Positions 27,409 to 35,293 of a stretch of DNA of 38,772 bases are shown here, piece after piece (the first letter of the stretch is position 1; each line of letters opens with the position of its first letter). The stretch covers positions 1 through 38,772 of the forward strand of contig DASWUD010000092.1 of the NCBI GenBank assembly GCA_036401755.1, given 5' to 3'. The notes under the pieces are model-generated. The model saw only the letters and a program-made list of their open reading frames with translations, had not been told where the DNA came from and made no database searches. Source of the DNA: DASWUD01 sp036401755 (lineage in GTDB: Bacteria; Pseudomonadota; Gammaproteobacteria; Thiohalomonadales; Thiohalomonadaceae). A program made the translations under genes and the position numbers.

Positions 27409-27795
27409 ATGGCCTACAGTGACAAGGTGATCGACCACTATGAACATCCACGCAATGTGGGGAATTTTAGCAAGGATGATGCCTCGGTAGGCACCGGCAT
27501 GGTGGGGGCTCCCGCCTGCGGCGATGTGATGCGCCTGCAGATCAAGGTCAACGCGCAGGGGATCATCGAGGATGCCCGCTTCAAGACCTATGGCTGCGGT
27601 TCGGCCATCGCCTCCAGCTCGCTGGTGACCGAGTGGGTCAAGGGGAAGTCGCTGGAGGAGGCGGCCCGGATCAAGAACAGCGAAATCGCCGAGGAGTTGG
27701 CGTTGCCGCCGGTGAAGATCCACTGCTCGGTGCTGGCCGAAGATGCCATCAAGGCGGCTATCGCCGACTACCGCAGCAAGCACAACGAATCCTGA
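27409..27795 (+). CDS. iscU: Fe-S cluster scaffold IscU, 128 aa
   Basis: Scaffold on which [2Fe-2S] clusters are assembled from IscS sulfur. Ligands Cys37, Asp39, Cys63, His105 and Cys106 are in place and LPPVK (99-103) is the HscA recognition motif. AGGAG precedes the ATG by eight bases. It is not followed by iscA, hscB, hscA or fdx and has no iscS or iscR upstream in the window, unlike the usual isc operon; a convergent P-type ATPase ends three bases away. The protein itself is a full-length canonical IscU rather than a SufU or NifU. Confidence 0.96.
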   Translation: MAYSDKVIDHYEHPRNVGNFSKDDASVGTGMVGAPACGDVMRLQIKVNAQGIIEDARFKTYGCGSAIASSSLVTEWVKGKSLEEAARIKNSEIAEELALPPVKIHCSVLAEDAIKAAIADYRSKHNES

Positions 27796-27798
27796 TCG

Positions 27799-30513
27799 TT
27801 ACACCCGCTGCACGCCGAGACGGCGCAGCAACCATTTCTCCGCTTCCACCGCGAAGAATTTCGCCAATCCCAGCCCGGCGATCAGCAGCCACGAGGTGCC
27901 ATCCAGTGGCGTGCTGTGAAACATCTGCTGCAGTGGCGGGGCATAGGTGAAGAGCAGCTGTACCCCCATCAGCAACAGGCTCATCCAGAGCGCCACGCGA
28001 TTGCCGTTGAGCGTTGAGATGGTGAGCGAATGGGCGGTGAAGTGGCGTACATTGAACAGATAGACCATCTCGCCCACCACCAGCATGTTCACCGCGGCGG
28101 TGCGTGCGCTCTCCAAGCGCCCACTATGCGCCAACTCCCAGTGAAACGCCGCAAAGGTCACCGCGATCATCAATAAGGTTACATAGATGATGCGTGCCAG
28201 CAGCAGGCGCGTCACCAGTGGTTCTCGCGGTTTGCGCGGCGGGCGCTGCATCACGTCGCTCTCGGCAGGCTCGAAGGCGAGGGCCAGCGCCAGGGTTACC
28301 GTCGTCACCATATTTACCCAGAGGATCTGCCCGGGGGTGACCGGCAGCGCCAACCCCATGAACAGCGCCAGCAGGATCACCCCCGCCTCACCGCCGTTGG
28401 TGGGCAGGATGAAGAGCAGCGACTTCTTGATGTTGTCGAATACCGTACGCCCTTCGCGTACCGCACTCGTGATGGTGGCGAAGTTGTCGTCAGTGAGTAC
28501 CAGATCGGCCGCTTCCTTGGCCGCATCGGTGCCGCGCAGACCCATCGCCACACCGATATCGGCGGCCTTGAGCGCCGGTGTATCGTTGACCCCGTCACCG
28601 GTCATTGCCACCAGATTGCCCTGAGCCTGCAATGCCGTCACCAGCCGCAGTTTGTGTTCGGGGCTGGCGCGAGCGATAACATCGGTGTGTGCCAGACGCA
28701 CCCCCAATGTTGCATCATCGAGGTGATCGATCTCTTCGCCGCTAAGCGGTCGATTACTATCCAGCCCCAGTTTGCTGCCGATGGCTGCAGCGGTGATGAC
28801 GTGGTCACCGGTAATCATCACCACGCGTATCCCGGCGCGACGGCACTCGGCCACGGAGGCGATTGCTTCCGGACGTGGCGGATCGATCATCCCGACGAAA
28901 CCAAGCAGAGTGAAACGGTGTGTGATGTCGCTCATCTCCAATGCGGTGCTTTCCGCCCGCATCTCACACTGTGCCAATGCCAGTACCCGTTGTCCGGCGT
29001 GCGCGGCTTCTGCCATGCGTTGTTCCCATAGGCGACGTTCAAGCGGACGCCCCATGCCTTGAGCCACGCAAAGATCGAGCACACGTTCAGGTGCCCCTTT
29101 CAATAATGCAAAGGTATGGCCCTGGTGGTCATGGTGCAGGGTGGCCATGAAGCGGTGTTCGGATTCAAAGGGGATCTCGTCGATGCGCGGCGCATTGGCT
29201 CGCTCATCGTCAGCATCGAGCCCTGCTTTGAGCGCCAGGGTGTGCAGAGCGCCTTCGGTAGGATCACCGACCACTGCCCAACCGTTGTTATCATCATGAT
29301 GCAGTCGGGCATCGTTGCAGAGCAGGGCGCACTTCGCCAGTTGTTGCAGCGCATCGTGACTGCGCGGGTCGAATGTCTCTTTACCACGATGAAAGCCGCC
29401 CTCCGGGATGTAACCCGCCCCGCTCACTTCGAACTCGTCATCGGGCAACATGAGACGTACCACGGTCATCTCATTGCGCGTCAATGTACCGGTCTTGTCG
29501 GAGCAAATCACAGTGACCGAGCCGAGGCTCTCCACTGCCGGGAGGCGTCGCACTATAGCTTTGTGGCTCGCCATCACACGGGTGCCGACGGCGAGTGTAA
29601 TGGTGACGATGGCCGGCAGGCCTTCGGGTATCGCTGCCACTGCCAGACCCACTACCGCGAGAAAAATATCGATGGCAGGCATCGCCTCGACATAGTGGCC
29701 AAAGAGAAAGGTGAGCACACCCAGGATCAGGATAAAGAGGGTGATCTGACGGGCGAACTGATCAAGCCGGCGAGTCAGGGGGGTGGCGAGTGTCTCCACG
29801 CCGGCCACCAAAGTACCGATGCGACCGATCTCTGTCGATTGGCCGGTGGCTACCACCACACCTCGTGCCTGACCGATGGTCACCGTAGTACCGGAGTAGG
29901 CCATGTTGGTGCGATCCGCGATGGCCGCCTGGGCATCGACCACACTTGTTGATTTTCCTACTGGCACCGATTCACCGGTGAGGGCGGCTTCATTGATGTG
30001 CAGACTCTTCACCCGCACCAGCCGCAGATCCGCCGGTACACGGCTACCCGATTCCAGTAGCACGATATCGCCCGGTACCAGTTCTCTGGCATCGATCTCG
30101 TGACGCTCGCTGTTACGGATCACGCTGGCGTGGCTAGCCAGCATGGCACGCACGGCTTCCAATGCTTGCTCCGCCTTTCCCTCCTGCAGGAAACCGATGA
30201 TGGCGTTAATCATCACCACGCCGAAGATGACTGCTGCATCCACAAAATCTTCCAGCCACAGGGTAATGATGCCCGCACTGAGCAGGGCATAGATCAAGGG
30301 ATTGTGGAACTGCAGGAGCAGGCGTATCAATGGGGTGCGTTGCCTGGCAGATGGCAACCGGTTCAGGCCGAAGCGACGGAGGCGAACGTGTGCTTCGTTG
30401 AGGGAAAGTCCAGCTTGTTCAGAGCTGCCAAGATTAGCAAGTACCTCCGCCGGGCTTAGTTCATGCCACATAGGGTGATCCTGCTGAGTTATCCCGGGTG
30501 GTTGTTTTGACAC
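27799..30513 (-). CDS. P2-type cation-transporting ATPase (Ca2+/Na+-type), 904 aa
   Basis: Membrane ATP-driven cation pump. TGES at 179-182 (actuator), PEGLP at 296-300 (TM4 ion-binding), SDKTGTLT with phosphorylated Asp339, and TGDGVNDTPALKAADIG in the P domain are intact. About ten transmembrane segments with a C-terminal cation-ATPase domain. N-terminal segment (WHELSPAEVLANLG) is the P2 cation-ATPase N domain. Start is GTG at 30513 with AGGAG about nine bases upstream; the first ATG lies inside the N-terminal domain. The fourth-segment PEGLP motif favours Ca2+ or Na+/K+-type over heavy metals (no CPx), but the ion cannot be fixed. Confidence 0.93.
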   Translation of the reverse strand: MSKQPPGITQQDHPMWHELSPAEVLANLGSSEQAGLSLNEAHVRLRRFGLNRLPSARQRTPLIRLLLQFHNPLIYALLSAGIITLWLEDFVDAAVIFGVVMINAIIGFLQEGKAEQALEAVRAMLASHASVIRNSERHEIDARELVPGDIVLLESGSRVPADLRLVRVKSLHINEAALTGESVPVGKSTSVVDAQAAIADRTNMAYSGTTVTIGQARGVVVATGQSTEIGRIGTLVAGVETLATPLTRRLDQFARQITLFILILGVLTFLFGHYVEAMPAIDIFLAVVGLAVAAIPEGLPAIVTITLAVGTRVMASHKAIVRRLPAVESLGSVTVICSDKTGTLTRNEMTVVRLMLPDDEFEVSGAGYIPEGGFHRGKETFDPRSHDALQQLAKCALLCNDARLHHDDNNGWAVVGDPTEGALHTLALKAGLDADDERANAPRIDEIPFESEHRFMATLHHDHQGHTFALLKGAPERVLDLCVAQGMGRPLERRLWEQRMAEAAHAGQRVLALAQCEMRAESTALEMSDITHRFTLLGFVGMIDPPRPEAIASVAECRRAGIRVVMITGDHVITAAAIGSKLGLDSNRPLSGEEIDHLDDATLGVRLAHTDVIARASPEHKLRLVTALQAQGNLVAMTGDGVNDTPALKAADIGVAMGLRGTDAAKEAADLVLTDDNFATITSAVREGRTVFDNIKKSLLFILPTNGGEAGVILLALFMGLALPVTPGQILWVNMVTTVTLALALAFEPAESDVMQRPPRKPREPLVTRLLLARIIYVTLLMIAVTFAAFHWELAHSGRLESARTAAVNMLVVGEMVYLFNVRHFTAHSLTISTLNGNRVALWMSLLLMGVQLLFTYAPPLQQMFHSTPLDGTSWLLIAGLGLAKFFAVEAEKWLLRRLGVQRV

Positions 30514-30726
30514 GTTCTTCTGCTCCTGGAGGACGAGCTTGCTGCAATAATAATATCGTGTGGAGATGAAACTGCCGGTTATATTACTGAAACATGTCTA
30601 ATTAGCTGTTTCCTGAATATGTCTTTATAGTCCAGTGAGGCAAGAATCACATATCGCCCTTTCTTGGCCGGCGGAAATCAATGGAAAAGCAATCACTGTG
30701 AGTAAAATTGGACAAAAGGAGAGACA

Positions 30727-30837
30727 ATGGATCTATTACACGATTTCGTTGCTGGAAACTCTGGAACAACCTCAGCGATTAATGGCAAAATCGGCCTGTA
30801 TGAGGGATCGTTATTAAAGCGGATCGCAATCCGCTAA
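30727..30837 (+). CDS. Possible 36-aa small protein upstream of the redox cluster
   Basis: Open reading frame of 36 codons with a strong Shine-Dalgarno (AAAAGGAG, seven bases before ATG). The product starts MDLLHDFVAGNSGTTSAING and ends LLKRIAIR; it is unrecognised, has no signal or transmembrane segment, and has Gly/Ser/Thr residues in its middle. The perfect hairpin AGCGGAT-CGCA-ATCCGCT (30818-30835) covers its last codons and stop. It lies 15 bases before the Yip1-like gene on the same strand, in a stretch of lower GC than the rest of the window. Good ribosome site and position support it; no homology is known to me, so it may also be a leader peptide or chance ORF. Confidence 0.45.
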   Translation: MDLLHDFVAGNSGTTSAINGKIGLYEGSLLKRIAIR

Positions 30838-30852
30838 AAAACATAAGAATCA

Positions 30853-31461
30853 ATGAATCAGACTACTCAAAACAATCGGTTTTCATTTTCACTCGTCATC
30901 GCAATCATTTTCTCTCCACGGGAAGCCTTTGGCAGACTTTCGGGACGCCCTGTTATCTTATTCTCTATTGGGTTAATGGTGCTGCGTTACAGCGTGGCGA
31001 CGTTTTCCACAGTCGTTAATCTCTATTATCACTCGGTGCCGATGGTGCTCCCCCCACCTGTTGCCATCGAACCACAACGCTATCGTTATTATGAAATATT
31101 TTGGTATGGTCCTTATGGCATTGTGATGATGATTGTAATCACTCTGGTGTTGCTGAAACTATCTCGTCAGATGGCCCGCGGAAACAAACAGCTTAGTATC
31201 AGCGACATGCTGGGCATTACTTCATTGGCATTTTTTACTCCCTGGTTGGTAACCTCTCCTGTTGACTTCCTGATGATCGCGGGTGGCTACGGTGCCCCGC
31301 AGTTTTTGATACCTCTTCATCTTTCCATTTTGGCTTGGGAGTCTTGGCTGGTGACGGTCGGTGTACAGACGAGGTTTGGCCTATCGAAAATGCAGTCCTA
31401 CAGCCTCGGACTTGCTGCGGCAGGATTATTCATCGCCATGGGGGGGCCGCTGATCCGATAA
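30853..31461 (+). CDS. Yip1-like integral membrane protein, 202 aa
   Basis: Membrane protein with about five hydrophobic segments matching the general Yip1-domain pattern (FSPREAFGRL at the start, then paired helices). AIIFSPREAF is the typical N-terminal amphipathic lead-in. The Shine-Dalgarno is weak (AAGAAT). It has lower GC than surrounding genes. First full-length gene of a plus-strand set with the FAD reductase, the cyclic-nucleotide-binding protein and the flavin-FeS oxidoreductase. Bacterial Yip1 proteins have no agreed function; a membrane anchor for the downstream redox proteins is my inference. Confidence 0.7.
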   Translation: MNQTTQNNRFSFSLVIAIIFSPREAFGRLSGRPVILFSIGLMVLRYSVATFSTVVNLYYHSVPMVLPPPVAIEPQRYRYYEIFWYGPYGIVMMIVITLVLLKLSRQMARGNKQLSISDMLGITSLAFFTPWLVTSPVDFLMIAGGYGAPQFLIPLHLSILAWESWLVTVGVQTRFGLSKMQSYSLGLAAAGLFIAMGGPLIR

Positions 31462-31597
31462 TCAGCAATAGAAACACAAAAAAATATTCATAAGAAGCCA
31501 TTCCCAGCGGTGTGAGTAACGGGCACTTCTCATGGGAACTATTCATGTGGATAGATAACGATAATACATCCGTGAGGCCAAGCCACAGGGGAGTGAC

Positions 31598-33025
31598 ATG
31601 TTGCATATATTGGACAGAAAGAAACAACTTGCAAGCAGATTGATGAAGGGCAGGGGAGATAAAGAGTCCTCAAAGCAGCTGACGAATGGCTCACGCATCG
31701 CTGTTATTGGTGGCGGGCCTGCAGGATCCTTCTTCAGCTATTTTCTGTTGCGAATGGCTGAGAAAGTCGATCTGAAAGTTGAGATCGATATTTACGAACC
31801 ACGCCGGTTTGACGCGTTTGGACCAGGTGGCTGCAACCATTGCGGAGGCATAGTCTCCGAATCCTTGGTACAAATCCTGGCGATGGATGGCATACATCTC
31901 CCGCGAGACGTGGTGCAGCGAGGCATCGAGGCCTATGTGCTGCATACGGATGATGGCCAGGTGCGTATCGAAACCCCTGTGCATGAAAAACGGATTGCCG
32001 CCGTCTACCGTGGGGGCGGTCCGCGCGGGACGAGCGGTGCCGACTGGCGCAGCTTCGACCAATATCTGCTCGACCAGGCAGTGGAAAAAGGTGCGCAAGT
32101 TCGTCATCGGCTGGTGACCGACATGGTATGGAAAGATGGGCAACCATTTTTGCTCTGTAACGATGGTGACGGTGGCAGTTATGATTTAATGGTGGTGGCT
32201 ACCGGGGTCAATAACCGGCTTCTGGATCGTTTCGAGGCCATGGGTTGCGGCTACGAGCGGCCCAAGACGACGACCGCTTTTGTCAGCGAGTTTCATTACG
32301 GCAAAGAGTTGCTCAACGAGACGCTTGGCGATGCAATGCATGTATTCCTGCTCGATATTCCCCGGCTGGAGTTCGCCGCCCTTATCCCCAAGTCGACATA
32401 CGCCACGATGTGCTTGCTCGGCGAGGATATCGACAATGAACTGGTAAACACCTTTCTCAACTCACCCGAAGTGCGCAAATGTTTCCCTGAGGATGCCAGG
32501 ATATCCACCAATGCCTGCCACGGTTTCCCTCGCATTAACATCGGTGGAGCATCCCAGCCCTTCGCCGACCGGGTGGTGTTTATAGGTGACAGCGGTGTGA
32601 CTCGCCTCTACAAGGATGGTATTGGTGCCGCCTATCGCACGGGTAAAGCGGCAGCGATTGCTGCTGTACTAGGCGGCGTCTCAGCTGAAGATTTTCGCCG
32701 CCACTACCTGCCGGCCTGCAGCAAGATCAGTCGCGATAACGCCATAGGCAAGCTGGCACTAATCGCCAACGATTTTTCCCGTGACAAGGGCCTCATCCGC
32801 CGCACCATGCTGCGCATGACCGCCAATGAACAGCAGACACCCGGAGTGAATCGTCATATGAGTTCGATACTCTGGGATTTGTTCACAGGCAGCGCCCCTT
32901 ATCGAGATATTATGTTTCGCATGCTCAGTCCATCATTCATTGCCAGCCTCATGTGGAATCTGCTTTGTGTGATGTTTTCTTTTGGCCGTGAACCCGTTGA
33001 GGTCAAGCAAGAATATGGCAACTAA
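31598..33025 (+). CDS. FAD-dependent oxidoreductase of the geranylgeranyl-reductase superfamily, 475 aa
   Basis: Flavoprotein with the Rossmann FAD-binding motif VIGGGPAGSFFSYF (Gly38-Gly43) and the second FAD motif VVFIGDSGVTRLYKDGIGAAY typical of geranylgeranyl reductase/halogenase-like enzymes. GPGGCNHCGG (Cys79, Cys82) occupies the position of the conserved cysteine-glycine loop. The C-terminus (SPSFIASLMWNLLCVMFSF) is hydrophobic and could attach the enzyme to the membrane. Start ATG at 31598 has GGGGAG four bases upstream. The next gene starts within its last codons. Substrate is unknown; a lipid or quinone-like double bond is the family expectation. Confidence 0.82.
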   Translation: MLHILDRKKQLASRLMKGRGDKESSKQLTNGSRIAVIGGGPAGSFFSYFLLRMAEKVDLKVEIDIYEPRRFDAFGPGGCNHCGGIVSESLVQILAMDGIHLPRDVVQRGIEAYVLHTDDGQVRIETPVHEKRIAAVYRGGGPRGTSGADWRSFDQYLLDQAVEKGAQVRHRLVTDMVWKDGQPFLLCNDGDGGSYDLMVVATGVNNRLLDRFEAMGCGYERPKTTTAFVSEFHYGKELLNETLGDAMHVFLLDIPRLEFAALIPKSTYATMCLLGEDIDNELVNTFLNSPEVRKCFPEDARISTNACHGFPRINIGGASQPFADRVVFIGDSGVTRLYKDGIGAAYRTGKAAAIAAVLGGVSAEDFRRHYLPACSKISRDNAIGKLALIANDFSRDKGLIRRTMLRMTANEQQTPGVNRHMSSILWDLFTGSAPYRDIMFRMLSPSFIASLMWNLLCVMFSFGREPVEVKQEYGN

Positions 33026-33392
33026 TAATCTGGGGAAGTGGTATGCACCGCAGGAGTGTGTGGTCATCGCCGGTGAAGCAGGTAACAGCATGTTCGTGGT
33101 GCTTTCAGGCACGCTGGAGGTGCTGGGTGGTGAGCCGGGCAATGAACAGCGCATCGGCACTTTGACAGAGGGTGACATCTTTGGCGAGATGGCGCTGTTC
33201 GAGAAAGAGAGGCGCTCGGCGACGGTGCGCGCGCTTGACGAAGCGTTTGTGTTGACCCTCGACAAACGCACCCTGCTGCGCCGTATCAAGGAGGATCCCC
33301 TGGTCGCGTTGAATTTGATCGAGACTTTGTGCCGGCGAACTCGCAAGCTTAACGGTGAACTGGCCCAACTCCGTGCTGCACAGCAGGCGTAG
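33015..33392 (+). CDS. Stand-alone cyclic-nucleotide-binding domain protein, 125 aa
   Basis: Single CAP-family effector domain without a helix-turn-helix. The phosphate-binding cassette is clear: GDIFGEMALFEKERRSATVRA, with the Glu and Arg that contact cyclic nucleotide phosphate. The C-terminal helix (VALNLIETLCRRTRKL) is the standard connector. The ATG at 33015 overlaps the FAD reductase by 11 bases; an upstream TTG is an alternative. Because no DNA-binding domain exists, it is probably an allosteric subunit of one of the adjacent enzymes rather than a transcription factor. Cyclic AMP or GMP binding has not been shown. Confidence 0.85.
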   Translation: MATNNLGKWYAPQECVVIAGEAGNSMFVVLSGTLEVLGGEPGNEQRIGTLTEGDIFGEMALFEKERRSATVRALDEAFVLTLDKRTLLRRIKEDPLVALNLIETLCRRTRKLNGELAQLRAAQQA

Positions 33393-33454
33393 GTAATCTT
33401 CGGCCGGTGGCACATCACGAGCACACAACAATATTGTTTTCAGGAGGGGGAGCA

Positions 33455-35134
33455 ATGGGAGCGCGGACTGAACCCATCAGGGATCTTGCAGGTGATCTAT
33501 CTCATGTGCGAGCTCGTCAGATTGCTCTGATAAGCCCACAACAGCAGGAGAAACTCTCCCCATGCCAAATGAATTGCCCGAGCGGCACCGATATTCGTGG
33601 CTGGATCGCCTTCATCGCACAGCGCAGCAAGCTCGGACTGAGCACTGAGCAGGCCTACACCCGTGCCTGGCAGCGCCTGGTAGAGTTCAATCCCCTGCCG
33701 GCAGTGCTGGGGCGGGTCTGCCCACACCCCTGCGAGAACCAGTGCAACAGAGGCGCGAAGGATGAAGTCGTGTCGATTCACATGCTCGAACGCCATATTG
33801 GTGATTGGGCGCTGGCACACAACCTGCCTTTGCCGCAGCTGGTTGGCAAGGTGAATGATGCCTCTATCGGCGTCGTAGGGGCGGGCCCGGCGGGACTCTC
33901 TTTTGCCTACCAGATGGCGCGTCGCGGCTACGCTGTGACCATCTACGAACGCCTATCCCAGCCGGGAGGCATGCTGCGCTATGGCATCCCTGAATATCGC
34001 CTGCCACGCGCCATTCTGGATGGAGAGATACAGCGCATCATCGAGCTGGGAGTCGAGCTGCGCCTTGATTGCGCGGTTGGCAAGGACATCAGTGTCGATG
34101 AGTTACGCCGGCGCCATGTAGCACTTTTTGTAGGGATAGGCGCGAGCCATCCGCTACTGCTTGATATACCGGGCGAGCAGGGGCCCGGGGTACTCAGCGG
34201 CACCGGTTTCATGGCTTGCATCAATCAGCATCAGCCGGTCGAAGTGGGGAAACGGGTAGTCGTGGTCGGTGGCGGTAATACCGCTATCGACGCTGCGCGT
34301 GCCGCGTTACGTCTCGGGGCAGAGGTGACCATGCTCTACCGGCGTACACGCCAGGAGATGCCGGCAATGGCAGAGGAGATTGATGATGCCATGGCCGAAG
34401 GGGTAGATATCCAATTCCTCGCCGCCCCGCTGGAGATCCTGCGTGAGTGTGGCTGTGTGGTTGGGATCCGTGTGCAGAAAATGGCCTTGGGGGAGCCGGA
34501 TGCGAGCGGCCGCCGCACCCCCCGGCCGGTACCCGGCGACACCTGTGTATTACCTGCCACCACCATAATCGCCGCTATTTCGCAGCAGCCCGATTGGCGC
34601 GGTCTGGAGGCGCTGATCACTGCTGCAGGGACAATCCGCCCGGATGGCGGCGGGCAGATTGCCGATGGACTTTGGGCGGGCGGGGATGTGGCCGGTTTGG
34701 GCACAGTCACCAGCGCCATCGGCGACGGACGCAGAGCGGCGGAAGATCTGCATGCCCAGTTAACGGGTGAGCAGCTGCCCGCTCCCAAGCAACTCGAGGT
34801 GATTACTGCCGCATCGATGCACTTGAGCTTCTATGCACCGGGCGAGAGGGTGAGGGCCGAGACGATAACGATGGCAAGCCGCTACAGCGAGCCCTCCGCA
34901 GAAATTCAGTGCGGATTGGGTGAGGAGCAGTTTCTGGCGGAGATTGGCCGATGCCTCTCCTGTGGCTCGTGTTTGGGTTGTGGCAACTGCTGGATGTACT
35001 GCAATGCCCATAGCTACGAGCAAAGTAAAGCCCCCAAACCAGGTGACTACTTCATTTTCAATCAGGCGAGTTGCGAGGGATGCTCCAAGTGCATCGAGGT
35101 CTGCCCTTGCGGGTTTCTCAGCAAGAGTAAATAG
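33455..35134 (+). CDS. GltD/NfnB/DsrL-like flavin and iron-sulfur oxidoreductase, 559 aa
   Basis: Pyridine-nucleotide oxidoreductase of the glutamate-synthase small-subunit group. N-terminal Fer4_20 region has Cys37, Cys41, Cys89, Cys93 and Cys97 for 4Fe-4S clusters; FAD site GAGPAG at 142-147; NADPH site GGGNTA at 272-277 with the RR pair in YRRTRQEMPA; WAGGDVAGLG closes the FAD fold. The C-terminus (500-552) is a double-cluster ferredoxin domain, CLSCGSCLGCGNCWMYC and CEGCSKCIEVCPCG, as seen in DsrL and related proteins. AGGAGG precedes the ATG at 33455; an earlier GTG would be non-standard. Role is likely electron transfer between NAD(P)H and an acceptor; no gltB, dsr or nfnA gene is present. 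Confidence 0.88.
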   Translation: MGARTEPIRDLAGDLSHVRARQIALISPQQQEKLSPCQMNCPSGTDIRGWIAFIAQRSKLGLSTEQAYTRAWQRLVEFNPLPAVLGRVCPHPCENQCNRGAKDEVVSIHMLERHIGDWALAHNLPLPQLVGKVNDASIGVVGAGPAGLSFAYQMARRGYAVTIYERLSQPGGMLRYGIPEYRLPRAILDGEIQRIIELGVELRLDCAVGKDISVDELRRRHVALFVGIGASHPLLLDIPGEQGPGVLSGTGFMACINQHQPVEVGKRVVVVGGGNTAIDAARAALRLGAEVTMLYRRTRQEMPAMAEEIDDAMAEGVDIQFLAAPLEILRECGCVVGIRVQKMALGEPDASGRRTPRPVPGDTCVLPATTIIAAISQQPDWRGLEALITAAGTIRPDGGGQIADGLWAGGDVAGLGTVTSAIGDGRRAAEDLHAQLTGEQLPAPKQLEVITAASMHLSFYAPGERVRAETITMASRYSEPSAEIQCGLGEEQFLAEIGRCLSCGSCLGCGNCWMYCNAHSYEQSKAPKPGDYFIFNQASCEGCSKCIEVCPCGFLSKSK

Positions 35135-35293
35135 CATCGCGGGGCGCAGGTGGGCGTGTACCCACTGTTGAAAGCCGAGCCAGTGGGGTCGAGCGTCACC
35201 ACTGCATCCACATCGATAAAGCGGGGCGCGAGGAAACGGCTACACTCGGTGAGATGACAGGCGATCAAGCGGAACGGGGGAAAAGACCCGACG

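Noticed and set aside
30635..30817. 60-codon plus-strand frame overlapping the 36-codon ORF
   Set aside because: No Shine-Dalgarno and no protein-like pattern; the overlapping 36-codon frame has a much better start.
33455..35134. Assignment as DsrL of a sulfur-oxidation cluster
   Set aside because: Domain layout is similar but no dsr, sox or related gene lies nearby; the neutral family name was kept.
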